A stretch of DNA of 24,360 nt from JACZST01 sp964195155 (GTDB lineage Bacteria > Actinomycetota > Acidimicrobiia > Spongiisociales > UBA5794), in the NCBI GenBank assembly GCA_964195155.1, contig CAXMOP010000059.1, positions 1 to 24,360 on the forward strand, written 5' to 3'. Made by a program: the position numbers and the translations under genes. Of this stretch, positions 1-6,997 are shown piece after piece. Numbering within the stretch: the stretch's first letter is position 1; each line of letters begins with the position of its first letter. A model generated the notes under the pieces. The model made no database searches. It had not been told where the DNA came from and saw nothing but the letters and a program-made list of their open reading frames with translations.

Positions 1-480
1 GCGTGGCGCATCTTCCGGTCCTTCCCCCTCACCCAACCCGACCCCACCTTCCAACCAGGCGAACACGGCATCACCGGGCTCGCCACCTACCTCGCCACCC
101 CCAACCCAGCAACCATCAACCACACCGAAACCCTCCCCACCGGACAGGTCTTCGAAGTCCGCGCCCTCGTCGCCTCACTCACCGTCAACTGGGGAGACGG
201 ATCAACCACCACCAACCAACCCCACCTCGCCCAGCCATACCCGACCGGCGGATTCACCCACACCTACACCACCAAAACCTGCCCACCCCAATACCGGATC
301 AGCCACCCCTCCGGCGGACTCTGCCACCCCACCCTCGACGCCTACCCCATCACCGCCACCTACACCTGGTGGGGCGAATACCGCATTGGGGGCGCCTGGA
401 TCCCCATCGGCACCCTCGACCTCGCCGCCACCACCACCTACGACGTCGACGAAGTCATCGGAATCCTCACCGACCCCTAA
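1..480 (+). CDS. Secreted PKD-like protein, 3' end only
   Basis: An open frame enters from the left edge and runs 159 codons to TAA at 478-480; its start lies outside the window. The translation is rich in Thr, Pro, Gly and aromatic residues. It has a WGDGST turn near residue 65 and an F-T-H-T-Y strand about 20 residues later, the pattern of a PKD-type immunoglobulin-like fold (W-G-D-G-S ... H-x-Y), plus two cysteines that could pair outside the cell. No membrane anchor is visible in this part. The coding strand is C-rich and G-poor, opposite to the minus-strand genes, as expected for a gene on the other replication strand. Its stop overlaps the acpS stop tail to tail. A secreted surface protein is an inference from the fold-like motif; substrate or partner is unknown. 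Confidence 0.7.
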   Translation, partial: AWRIFRSFPLTQPDPTFQPGEHGITGLATYLATPNPATINHTETLPTGQVFEVRALVASLTVNWGDGSTTTNQPHLAQPYPTGGFTHTYTTKTCPPQYRISHPSGGLCHPTLDAYPITATYTWWGEYRIGGAWIPIGTLDLAATTTYDVDEVIGILTDP

Positions 481-857
481 ACGTCGTCCCCGACCGAGAT
501 CGCGAACACCAGCGCCCGCCCACCCTCGTAGGTGATCGACACCTTCACCTCGGTCACGCCGAGCATCTTCGCCCGCTCCGCGGCGCGCCCTGACAGGTTC
601 ACCCGTGGCGGGCCGCCCCCGGTGATCTCGATCTCCGTCCAGCGAATCCGCCGCCACCCGGTGCCAAGGCTCTTCATCACCGCTTCCTTACCGGAGAAGC
701 GACCTGCCAGCCGGGCGGACGGATCGGCATACCGGTTGGCGTACTCCCACTCTCGATCGGTGAAGCAGCGCTTGCGAAACGAGTCGCCGTATTTGTCGAG
801 CAGGTGCCGCACCCTGCTCACCTCGCTCTGGTCGATACCGAGTCCAACGATTCGCAT
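477..857 (-). CDS. acpS: Holo-[acyl-carrier-protein] synthase AcpS
   Basis: AcpS transfers 4'-phosphopantetheine from CoA to the serine of apo acyl carrier protein, activating fatty-acid synthesis in the cytoplasm. The 126-residue length is normal for the small trimeric AcpS type. The N-terminus reads V-G-L-G-I-D with the Mg-binding Asp9, and the second signature F-S-G-K-E-A-V-M-K-S-L-G-T-G begins at Phe54, with Glu58 as the other metal ligand. The ATG start lies 5 nt after the glmS stop, so the gene is probably co-transcribed with glmS, and its level may then fall when the upstream ribozyme cleaves. The stop TAG (477-479) overlaps the stop of the convergent plus-strand gene. Identification is secure from both family motifs. 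Confidence 0.95.
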   Translation of the reverse strand: MRIVGLGIDQSEVSRVRHLLDKYGDSFRKRCFTDREWEYANRYADPSARLAGRFSGKEAVMKSLGTGWRRIRWTEIEITGGGPPRVNLSGRAAERAKMLGVTEVKVSITYEGGRALVFAISVGDDV

Positions 858-862
858 GTGAC

Positions 863-2686
863 CTACTCGACCGTCACCGATTTTGCGAGGTTTCGCGGTT
901 GGTCGATCGGAAGGCCGCGCAGCCTCGCCACGTGATAGGCAAGAAGCTGGAGCGGGACCGCTGCATTGACCGGTGCCAGCAGGTCGTCACTCTCCGGAAT
1001 CCGCAGCACGAGGTCGGCATGCTTGGCGATCTCGGTATCGGTTTCATAAGCAACCGCAATGACTTCGGCGCCCCGCGCTTTGACCTCCTGTACTGCCGAG
1101 ATCGTCTTCTCGTACACCGCCCGCTGCGTCAGCACCACCACCACCGGCACTCCCTCGGTGACCAGCGCCAGCGTCCCGTGCTTCAACTCGCCGGCCGGCA
1201 TCGCCTCTGAATGGAGATAGGAGATCTCCTTCAGCTTCAAGGATCCTTCCATGGCAACGGCATAGTCCAGGCCCCGCCCGATGAAGTAGATGTCCTCGGC
1301 GTCGACGATTCGCTCCGCGGCCGCGATGATCTGCGCGTCGTCTTCGAGGATCGACTCCACCTGGCCGGGAAGCCGCTTCAGGCCCTGGGCGATCTCGGCG
1401 GCGCGTTCGGGACTGATCGATCCCCGTGCAGCAGCGAGTCTCAGCGCCAGCAGGTACTGGCCGACCAACATCGCCAGATAGGCCTTGGTCGAGCACACCG
1501 AGATCTCGGGACCCGCCCTGACATACAGGATGTCGTCGGCGTAGCGGCTCAGCGTCGAACCCACCACGTTGGTGATCGCCAGCATCCGGGTGCCCCGCTC
1601 GCCTGCGAGCCTCGCCGCCGCGAGCGTGTCGGCAGTCTCCCCCGATTGGGAGATCGAGACGGTGAGGTCGCCGGGTGCCACCAGCGGCTCGCCGTACCGC
1701 ATCTCGTGGGCGTACTCGACCGTCGTCGGGATCCGGAGCATTCGTTGGAAGATCTCCTGGCCGACGAGCCCGGCGTGATACGCCGTCCCGCACGCGGTGA
1801 TCCACACACGGTCGATATCGGCGGCATAGTCGTCGCCGAATTTGAGATCCTCGAGCCAGACGGAGCCGTCCTCGTCGAGGCGCCCGGCCAGCGTCTCGGT
1901 GATGACCGCCGGCTGCTCCTGGATCTCCTTGAGCATGAAGTGCTCGTATCCACCCTTCTCGGCGCGCGCTGCGTCCCAGTCGATGTGCATCACATCGCGC
2001 TCGACGGGAGCGCCGTCGATGGTCTCGATCGTGACGCCGTCGTCGTTGAGGATGACCAGCTCGTCGTCCTCGATGATCAGGAAGTCTCTCGTGTGATGCA
2101 GGACCGCAGGAATGTCCGATGCCAGAAAGTTCTCACCGTCGCCAAGCCCAACGACGAGGGGGCTGATCTTGCGGACCGCAACGATCGTGCGCGGCTCTCG
2201 CTCGCTCATCACCACCAGGGCGTAGGCACCCTCGGCGCGCTCGACGGCCGCACGCACGGCATCGGCGAGGTTTCCGTCGTACTCCTCGGCCACGAGGTAG
2301 GCCAGCAGCTCGGTGTCGGTCTCGGACGACAACTCGGCGCCGTTGCCCTCGAGTTCCTCACGCAGCGTTTGGAAGTTCTCGATGATGCCGTTGTGCACGA
2401 CGACGAACTCGCCGGTTCCGTCGGTGTGGGGGTGGGCGTTGACGTCGCTTGGCTGGCCGTGCGTGGCCCAGCGGGTATGGCCCATGCCGATGGTGCCAGA
2501 GACCGGCTCCGCTTCGAGCAGGGCCTCGAGCTGATCGATCTTGCCTTCGGCCTTTCGTACGCTGATGCCGTCTTCGTTGACGGCGACACCCGCCGAGTCG
2601 TAGCCCCGGTACTCGAGACGCCGCAGGCCGTCCATGATGATTGGGGTCGCGTCGGCAAAGCCGACATAACCCATGATTCCGCACAC
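863..2686 (-). CDS. glmS: Glutamine-fructose-6-phosphate aminotransferase (isomerizing)
   Basis: GlmS makes glucosamine-6-phosphate from fructose-6-phosphate and glutamine, the first step to UDP-GlcNAc and peptidoglycan. The protein is 607 aa, the family length. The start is GTG at 2684-2686, chosen because it puts the nucleophile Cys at position 2 (M-C-G-I-M-G-Y) and lies 8 nt from an AAGGAGG ribosome site at 2695-2701. The N-terminal class II glutaminase domain shows H-T-R-W-A-T-H-G, followed by two SIS sugar-isomerase domains with S-Q-S-G-E-T-A-D-T and E-G-S-L-K-L-K-E. The C-terminus N-L-A-K-S-V-T-V-E carries the conserved active-site lysine (Lys602). A 336-bp gap separates it from glmM; the leader holds a glmS ribozyme, so feedback control by GlcN6P-triggered mRNA cleavage is expected. 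acpS follows 5 nt downstream. Confidence 0.98.
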   Translation of the reverse strand: MCGIMGYVGFADATPIIMDGLRRLEYRGYDSAGVAVNEDGISVRKAEGKIDQLEALLEAEPVSGTIGMGHTRWATHGQPSDVNAHPHTDGTGEFVVVHNGIIENFQTLREELEGNGAELSSETDTELLAYLVAEEYDGNLADAVRAAVERAEGAYALVVMSEREPRTIVAVRKISPLVVGLGDGENFLASDIPAVLHHTRDFLIIEDDELVILNDDGVTIETIDGAPVERDVMHIDWDAARAEKGGYEHFMLKEIQEQPAVITETLAGRLDEDGSVWLEDLKFGDDYAADIDRVWITACGTAYHAGLVGQEIFQRMLRIPTTVEYAHEMRYGEPLVAPGDLTVSISQSGETADTLAAARLAGERGTRMLAITNVVGSTLSRYADDILYVRAGPEISVCSTKAYLAMLVGQYLLALRLAAARGSISPERAAEIAQGLKRLPGQVESILEDDAQIIAAAERIVDAEDIYFIGRGLDYAVAMEGSLKLKEISYLHSEAMPAGELKHGTLALVTEGVPVVVVLTQRAVYEKTISAVQEVKARGAEVIAVAYETDTEIAKHADLVLRIPESDDLLAPVNAAVPLQLLAYHVARLRGLPIDQPRNLAKSVTVE

Positions 2687-2737
2687 GCGCGCGTCCTCCT
2701 TCAGGTGTGCGACCGGAGGGCGCTGCGGGAACGGTCG

Positions 2738-2885
2738 TCCCGCCTCACATCGGGGAGGTGTTGTCTCCGGGATCGCTCCCGGGCTTTGCCCGCCCCGTCA
2801 CGACCGTGAGCGGCCGAGAGGGCACCCGCCGACTGATCGATACTCCCTCTCCCTCGTCACCTCGCTGCTGCGAGGGCAGGCGCTT
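2738..2885 (-). ncRNA. glmS ribozyme: glmS self-cleaving ribozyme / riboswitch
   Basis: Read on the minus strand, the glmS leader matches the glmS ribozyme core as I remember it from Thermoanaerobacter tengcongensis. It has A|GCGCCUG at 2884-2877 (predicted cleavage between A2884 and G2883), UGACGAGG at 2859-2852, AUCGA at 2841-2837 and UCGGCGGGUGCC at 2832-2821. The stems can be drawn. P1 is CCUCGC/GCGAGG (2875-2870 with 2865-2860, loop AGCA). P2.1 is GAGAGGG/CCCUCUC (2851-2845 with 2822-2816), different bases from T. tengcongensis but still paired. P3 is 2813-2806 with 2748-2740 and one bulged G. P4 is CGGGG/CCCCG (2797-2793 with 2755-2751). P4.1 is CCGGGA/UCCCGG (2782-2777 with 2772-2767) closed by a GCGA tetraloop. 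It ends about 37 nt before the ribosome site of glmS, the expected place. Known role: GlcN6P acts as cofactor for self-cleavage and lowers glmS mRNA. Confidence 0.9.
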
Positions 2886-2911
2886 GGAGAGTTCTCCGGT
2901 CGGTTCGTTTT

Positions 2912-2917
2912 AGTATG
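2912..2917 (-). promoter_or_regulatory. Possible -10 element for glmS
   Basis: On the minus strand the AT-rich stretch GATACATACTAAAAC lies 20-35 nt upstream of the ribozyme cleavage site. CATACT at 2917-2912 is a passable -10, and transcription from it would include the whole ribozyme. No convincing -35 box is seen; that position falls inside the octamer repeat array (2927-2954). Weak call based mainly on position and base composition. Confidence 0.3.
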
Positions 2918-2926
2918 TATCGGAAA

Positions 2927-2954
2927 GAGTAGCTGAGTAGCTGAGTAGCGGAGT
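2927..2954. repeat. Tandem octamer array between glmM and glmS
   Basis: GAGTAGCT, GAGTAGCT, GAGTAGCG and a partial GAGT run head to tail. The unit is 8 bp rather than the 7 bp found elsewhere in the window, but it shares the AGT core. It sits just upstream of the possible glmS promoter. Confidence 0.8.
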
Positions 2955-2972
2955 CCCGAAGAAGCCCCCTCT

Positions 2973-3015
2973 GCGGCAGAGCTCGCTCTGCCGCGTCTCC
3001 CCCGCTACGCAGGGG
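2973..3015. repeat. Palindromic element after glmM
   Basis: Two inverted repeats lie 8-50 nt past the glmM stop. GCGGCAGAG/CTCTGCCGC (2973-2981 with 2986-2994, 4-nt loop) is a perfect 9-bp stem. A second, shorter stem of C-rich and G-rich arms spans about 2999-3015. There is no clear U-run after the first stem on the minus strand, so a classical intrinsic terminator is not proven. It may be a REP-like palindrome or a terminator/processing hairpin for the rplM-rpsI-glmM transcript. Confidence 0.5.
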
Positions 3016-3022
3016 AAAAGAG

Positions 3023-4342
3023 TTAGCCGAGCTCGGCCTCGACGACCTTGGCGACGGAGCCGGCGACTTCGGTGGCTTCCGGCTCGGTCGGGGCCTCGAC
3101 CATGACCCGGATCAACTGCTCGGTGCCCGAAGGTCGCACGAGGATTCTCCCCCGGCCGGCCAGGTCGTTTTCACCGGCCTGGATCGCCCGGGTGATCGGC
3201 TCGCTGGACGCAAAATCCATATTGGTCACCCGAACATTGGTCAATACTTGTGGGTAGGTCGTCATCACCGTGCGCAACTCCCGCAGGTCCTTGCCGGTCG
3301 AGGCCATGACTTCCATGAGCCGCAGCGCGGTGCGCAGCCCGTCACCGGTGGTGCGGTCCTCAAGCAGAATGTGGCCCGACTGTTCCCCGCCGATCACCGC
3401 GCCGTGGGCTCGCATCGCAGCGAGAACGTATCGGTCGCCCACGGCGGTCTCGATGACGTTGATGCCGAGACCCTCCATCGCCTTGCGGAAGCCGAGATTC
3501 GACATCACCGTCACCACCACCGTGGTGTTGGCGAGCTGGCCCTGGTCGTGGAGCCACTTGGCGAAAATGGCCATCAAGACGTCCCCGTCGACAATGCCAC
3601 CGTCTTCGTCAACGGCAATCAGCCGGTCGGCGTCGCCGTCGAAGGCGAGCCCGATCGCTCCGTCGGCGAGCGCAGCGAGGTTCTCCGGGTGCATGGCACC
3701 ACACTCATCGTTGATGTTCATCCCATCGGGCTCGGTGTTGATGAAGCGCGCAGGCACATCGACTCGGGCAAATAGCTCGGGTGCGGCCCGGTGGGCGGCA
3801 CCGTTAGCGCAGTCGACGAGGAACTCCATGCCGTCGGCGGGAATCTCCACCGAGGCCGTGATCAGATCGATGTAGCGGCCGATCCGATCCGGCATCCGCA
3901 CCTGGCCACCAACGGCAGCGCCGGTCGGCTGACCCCACGGTCCGCCATCGAAATACCGGGCCTCGATCTGGGCCTCGTCTTCGTCGGAGAGCTTGGCGCC
4001 GAGCGGGTCGAAGAACTTGATTCCATTGTCGGGAGCGGGGTTGTGTGAGGCGCTCACCATCACGCCGTAGGCCGCCCGCGAGTCGCGCACCAAACGGGAA
4101 ACGCCGCCGACCGGAATCACCGCGAGGTCGAGGACATCCATCCCGACCGAGTTGAACCCTGCGGCGAGCGCCGCGGCAAGCATCGGGCTGGAACGCCTGG
4201 TGTCGCGGCCGATTACCACCTGTCCGTGGGTGCCGTGGCCCGCGGCCCTGGCGAGGTTGAATGCTAGATCGGCGGTGATGTCCTGGTTGGCGACGCCGCG
4301 AACCCCGTCGGTGCCGAAGAGCCGCCGCTCGACGTCGGTCAT
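3023..4342 (-). CDS. glmM: Phosphoglucosamine mutase GlmM
   Basis: GlmM converts glucosamine-6-phosphate to glucosamine-1-phosphate, the step after GlmS on the way to UDP-GlcNAc. The 439-residue protein has the four-domain alpha-D-phosphohexomutase layout. The N-terminal signature is F-G-T-D-G-V-R-G (9-16). The active-site loop S-A-S-H-N-P has the phosphorylated serine at about residue 99. The Mg loop D-G-D-A-D-R is at 235-240, the sugar-binding G-G-E-Q-S-G-H follows, and the C-terminal phosphate loop is R-P-S-G-T-E-Q. The ATG begins 4 nt after the rpsI stop, so it is probably read through from rplM-rpsI. Placing glmM and glmS side by side groups two consecutive pathway steps, though the 336-bp gap suggests separate control. 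Confidence 0.97.
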   Translation of the reverse strand: MTDVERRLFGTDGVRGVANQDITADLAFNLARAAGHGTHGQVVIGRDTRRSSPMLAAALAAGFNSVGMDVLDLAVIPVGGVSRLVRDSRAAYGVMVSASHNPAPDNGIKFFDPLGAKLSDEDEAQIEARYFDGGPWGQPTGAAVGGQVRMPDRIGRYIDLITASVEIPADGMEFLVDCANGAAHRAAPELFARVDVPARFINTEPDGMNINDECGAMHPENLAALADGAIGLAFDGDADRLIAVDEDGGIVDGDVLMAIFAKWLHDQGQLANTTVVVTVMSNLGFRKAMEGLGINVIETAVGDRYVLAAMRAHGAVIGGEQSGHILLEDRTTGDGLRTALRLMEVMASTGKDLRELRTVMTTYPQVLTNVRVTNMDFASSEPITRAIQAGENDLAGRGRILVRPSGTEQLIRVMVEAPTEPEATEVAGSVAKVVEAELG

Positions 4343-4346
4343 CTGA

Positions 4347-4736
4347 TCACCGCTTGGTGAACTGAGGCGCCCGTCTTGCTTTGCGGAGGCCGTACTTCTT
4401 GCGCTCCACCTTGCGGTCGTCGCGGCGCAGCATGCCCGCCTTCTTGATCGTCGGCCGCAGGTCGGGATCGATTGCGATCAGCGCCCTGGCGATGCCGAGG
4501 CGGAGAGCATCGCTTTGGCCGGTCAAGCCGCCGCCCATGATCGAGGCAAGCACGTCGTAGCGGCCCTCGAGGTCCGCCACCTCGAACGGCTCCTGCACCC
4601 GCATCTGATAGGCCTGCGGAAAGTACTCCTCGAGACTGCGATCGTTTATCACATATTTCCCCGTGCCGTCGATGAGGCGGACTCGGGCAACGGCGGTCTT
4701 TCTGCGGCCGGTGGCCTGAACGAGTGGTTTGGCCAT
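4347..4736 (-). CDS. rpsI: 30S ribosomal protein S9
   Basis: S9 binds the 16S rRNA head, and its C-terminal tail reaches the P-site tRNA. The 129 residues include the early A-T-G-R-R-K-T-A-V-A-R-V motif, G-G-G-L-T-G-Q-S-D-A in the middle, and the invariant basic tail ending F-T-K-R, the tRNA-contacting end. Its ATG overlaps the rplM stop by one base (TGATG), implying translational coupling with L13, the usual rplM-rpsI pair. glmM starts 4 nt downstream. No extension or anomaly is seen. Confidence 0.98.
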   Translation of the reverse strand: MAKPLVQATGRRKTAVARVRLIDGTGKYVINDRSLEEYFPQAYQMRVQEPFEVADLEGRYDVLASIMGGGLTGQSDALRLGIARALIAIDPDLRPTIKKAGMLRRDDRKVERKKYGLRKARRAPQFTKR

Positions 4737-5194
4737 CAGGCTTCATCCCTTCGGAGTTTGATCGGCTTCGGATCCTGGGCAGCGTGCCGGTGTTGGTTCC
4801 CCGAGTAGACCCGGAGTTTGGACATGGTTGCGCGGCCAAGCCTGTTCTTGGGAAGCATCCCTTTCACCGCGTTCTCGATGAGACGCTCGGGATGACGCTG
4901 ACGGATCGTTTCTACCGTCTCGGACTTGATTCCTCCGGGAAACCCCGAGTGCCGGTAATACACCTTGCTGGTTTCCTTGGTGCCGGTGACGGCTACCTGC
5001 TTGGCATTGATCACAATGACGTAGTCGCCCATGTCCATGTGCGGAGCGAACGTCGGCTTGTGCTTGCCCCGCAAGAGTTGGGCAACCTCCGAGGAGAGGC
5101 GCCCGAGCGGAACGTTTGCGGCGTCGACCAGGTACCACTCCCGATCGATGTCCGATGGAGTCGGCGACCACGTTTTTTGCAGCTTGGCTTTCAT
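4736..5194 (-). CDS. rplM: 50S ribosomal protein L13
   Basis: L13 is an early-assembly 23S rRNA-binding protein. The 152-residue product has the family motifs W-Y-L-V-D-A-A, L-G-R-L-S-S-E-V-A, the G-D-Y-V-I-V-I-N segment and the C-terminal M-L-P-K-N-R-L-G. The ATG has a GAGGG ribosome site 7 nt upstream. It is preceded by a 128-bp gap after truA, the largest break in this part of the gene string, so a separate promoter is likely. A TAGCAT box at about 40 nt upstream is the only candidate and lacks a good -35. A C5/G5 hairpin (5216-5232) lies in the leader. Confidence 0.98.
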   Translation of the reverse strand: MKAKLQKTWSPTPSDIDREWYLVDAANVPLGRLSSEVAQLLRGKHKPTFAPHMDMGDYVIVINAKQVAVTGTKETSKVYYRHSGFPGGIKSETVETIRQRHPERLIENAVKGMLPKNRLGRATMSKLRVYSGNQHRHAAQDPKPIKLRRDEA

Positions 5195-5322
5195 CGGGAA
5201 ACCCTCGTGAAACCACCCCCGGCGCTCGGGGGCGGACCCGAATGCTATCCGGTCGGCGGACTTAAGGCCAGTCGCAGCCTGCCCTCAGGACCAGATTGGC
5301 GGATCGTCACCGTCCCGATCAA

Positions 5323-6096
5323 TCACGGCGTCGCGGTCAACCACGCCGGCGGCTCCAGCGGCTCGCCCGGATAGCCGACGCCGACGAGAGTCAGTCCCTG
5401 CGATGGTGCCGCCCCGCGGGCACGGTTGCGATCGCCCGCGGCGAGGATCGCCTTGATCTCCGACGCAGGCATTCGGGAGCGCCCGACCATGACGAGTACC
5501 GCGACCAGCGAACGCACCATCTGATGGCAGAAGCTCTCTGCCGCGATCGAAAACTCGACGGTGTCTCCGGTGACGTGCCAGCCTGCCCAGAGAACCTCCC
5601 GCACCGTCCCGAGGCCCTCTGCCTTGCGGCAGAACGCGGCGAAGTCGTGCCCACCGACGAGGACTGCGGTCCCTTCGTTCATCGCCTCGAGATCGAGCGG
5701 GGCCCTGACATGCCACGAATACCGAGCCCGCAGCGGGTCTTGAACAACCCGATTGTCAATCTCGTACCGGTAAGCCCGCGACTCCGCCGAGAATCTTGCG
5801 TGAAAGTCGTCCTCGACCAAGCGCAGCGCGGTCACGGCGATCTCTTCCCCGAGCAGGCTGTTGAGACTGCGCACCACGCTGTCGACGTCGAGGTCTCTCC
5901 GGGTGACGAACGAGACCACCTGGGCGCTTGCGTGAACACCCCGATCGGTACGGCCGGCGACAATGGTCTCCACCATCCCGGCATGGTGAATGAGCGCCTC
6001 CTCCAGCTCGCGTTGCACGGTGCGGACGTTCGGCTGGCGGGCGTAGCCGTGAAAGCCGGTTCCGTCATACGCCAGATCGAGGCGGTATGCCGGCAT
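5323..6096 (-). CDS. truA: tRNA pseudouridine(38-40) synthase TruA
   Basis: TruA isomerises uridines 38-40 in the anticodon arm of many tRNAs. At 257 aa it has the usual length. The N-terminal motif Y-D-G-T-G-F-H-G (10-17) and the catalytic loop A-G-R-T-D-R-G-V-H-A (47-56) with nucleophile Asp51 are intact, as are F-H-A-R-F-S-A and the F-C-H-Q-M-V-R motif in the C-terminal half. Its ATG directly abuts the stop of the Yip1-like gene with no gap. truA downstream of rplQ is a common bacterial arrangement; here one membrane-protein gene is inserted between them. Confidence 0.97.
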   Translation of the reverse strand: MPAYRLDLAYDGTGFHGYARQPNVRTVQRELEEALIHHAGMVETIVAGRTDRGVHASAQVVSFVTRRDLDVDSVVRSLNSLLGEEIAVTALRLVEDDFHARFSAESRAYRYEIDNRVVQDPLRARYSWHVRAPLDLEAMNEGTAVLVGGHDFAAFCRKAEGLGTVREVLWAGWHVTGDTVEFSIAAESFCHQMVRSLVAVLVMVGRSRMPASEIKAILAAGDRNRARGAAPSQGLTLVGVGYPGEPLEPPAWLTATP

Positions 6097-6615
6097 CTAG
6101 AAGATGTTGCTTCGGATCGCCTGGATGATGAACCAGCCGACATAGCCCGCAAAGGCGGCGGCCCCGGCCTGAGGCAGCGGCACATCTGCGATGTAATGGG
6201 TGCCGTAGGCGACGACCGCAAGGAACCACAGCGAACCGACGAGCGCAGCGATCGGGTCGCTTGCGATCAGCCAGTTGGCGAAGATCCCGATCAGCAACGT
6301 GGGGAATGCAAAGCCAACCAACCGCAAGTAGTAGGCATAGATACCGTCACCGCGGAACAGGTACTTGACCGCGGCATACACGATGGCGCTGTAGATCAGC
6401 CAGAAGATGACCGTGCTGAGCAGAACGCTGAGGGTCCCCGTAATTCCAGAGACGAGCCCGAGCAGGGGAATGCCGCCGGCGATCAACAACAGGATCTGAG
6501 TAATGACGACCAGAACGAGGGCATCGCCGGTCGCCCGATCGTTGAACTCCATCCAGACGAACGACTCCCGGTCGAACCGGATCGCTTCGATGAACCGTTG
6601 CAACACGGCTCCCAT
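6097..6615 (-). CDS. Yip1-like integral membrane protein
   Basis: A 172-residue protein between rplQ and truA. The frame extends upstream into rplQ, but the start is taken as ATG at 6613-6615: it lies outside rplQ, has a GGGGG ribosome site 6 nt upstream, and begins the recognisable domain. After an N-terminal amphipathic stretch (R-F-I-E-A-I-R-F-D-R) come about five hydrophobic segments (roughly 31-58, 62-84, 95-117, 121-141, 148-165). The Yip1-type pattern, with short loops and small residues in the helices, suggests the Yip1/YIF1 superfamily, whose bacterial members have no settled function. Co-transcription with rplQ and truA (31-nt and 0-nt spacing) is likely. The family call is from general pattern and is moderately sure; the membrane location is sure. 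Confidence 0.7.
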   Translation of the reverse strand: MGAVLQRFIEAIRFDRESFVWMEFNDRATGDALVLVVITQILLLIAGGIPLLGLVSGITGTLSVLLSTVIFWLIYSAIVYAAVKYLFRGDGIYAYYLRLVGFAFPTLLIGIFANWLIASDPIAALVGSLWFLAVVAYGTHYIADVPLPQAGAAAFAGYVGWFIIQAIRSNIF

Positions 6616-6646
6616 GATGTACCCCCTGGGAGGGACGGCTAAGCCG

Positions 6647-6997
6647 TCACACCAACTCGATGATGGCCATCTCGGCGCCGTCGCCACGGCGCTGACCGAT
6701 TCTGGTGATACGGGTGTATCCACCGTTGCGGTCTGCGTAGCGGGGGCCGACGTCGTCGAAGAGCTTGGTGACAACGTCGTTGTCGCTGATCTTGCCCAGC
6801 ACCTGACGCCGGGCGTGCAGGTCACCGCGACGGGCCTTGGTGATGATCTTCTCTGCATACGGGCGCACCTGCCTGGCCTTGGCATGCGTCGTGGTCACCC
6901 GCTCATTGGCGATGAGTTGCGCAGTGAGGTTCGCCAGAATCTTCTGATGATGCTGGGGGCTACCCCCGAAGCGCGGTCCCTTCTTCGGGCGTGGCAT
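6647..6997 (-). CDS. rplQ: 50S ribosomal protein L17
   Basis: L17 lies near the exit-tunnel side of the large subunit. The 116-residue protein starts M-P-R-P-K-K-G-P-R-F-G and contains the conserved R-V-T-T-T-H-A-K-A-R and the C-terminal Y-T-R-I-T-R-I-G-Q-R-R-G-D-G-A. There is no C-terminal extension, unlike several long actinobacterial L17 proteins. The ATG overlaps the rpoA stop by one base. It closes the classic alpha operon order rpmJ-rpsM-rpsK-rpsD-rpoA-rplQ. Confidence 0.98.
   Translation of the reverse strand: MPRPKKGPRFGGSPQHHQKILANLTAQLIANERVTTTHAKARQVRPYAEKIITKARRGDLHARRQVLGKISDNDVVTKLFDDVGPRYADRNGGYTRITRIGQRRGDGAEMAIIELV

Noticed and set aside
3..593. 196-codon Arg/His/Pro-rich plus-strand open frame
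   Set aside because: Out-of-frame shadow of the PKD-like gene, which reads sensibly in the neighbouring frame.
1211..2809. 532-codon plus-strand open frame
   Set aside because: Antisense to glmS and its leader; composition is a mirror of GC-rich codon bias and no domain is seen.
5195..5322. L13-type autoregulatory leader or promoter before rplM
   Set aside because: Only a weak -10-like box and a GC hairpin; no match to a leader family that I could recognise.
5296..6642. 448-codon plus-strand open frame
   Set aside because: Antisense to truA and the Yip1-like gene, both of which have clear family features.
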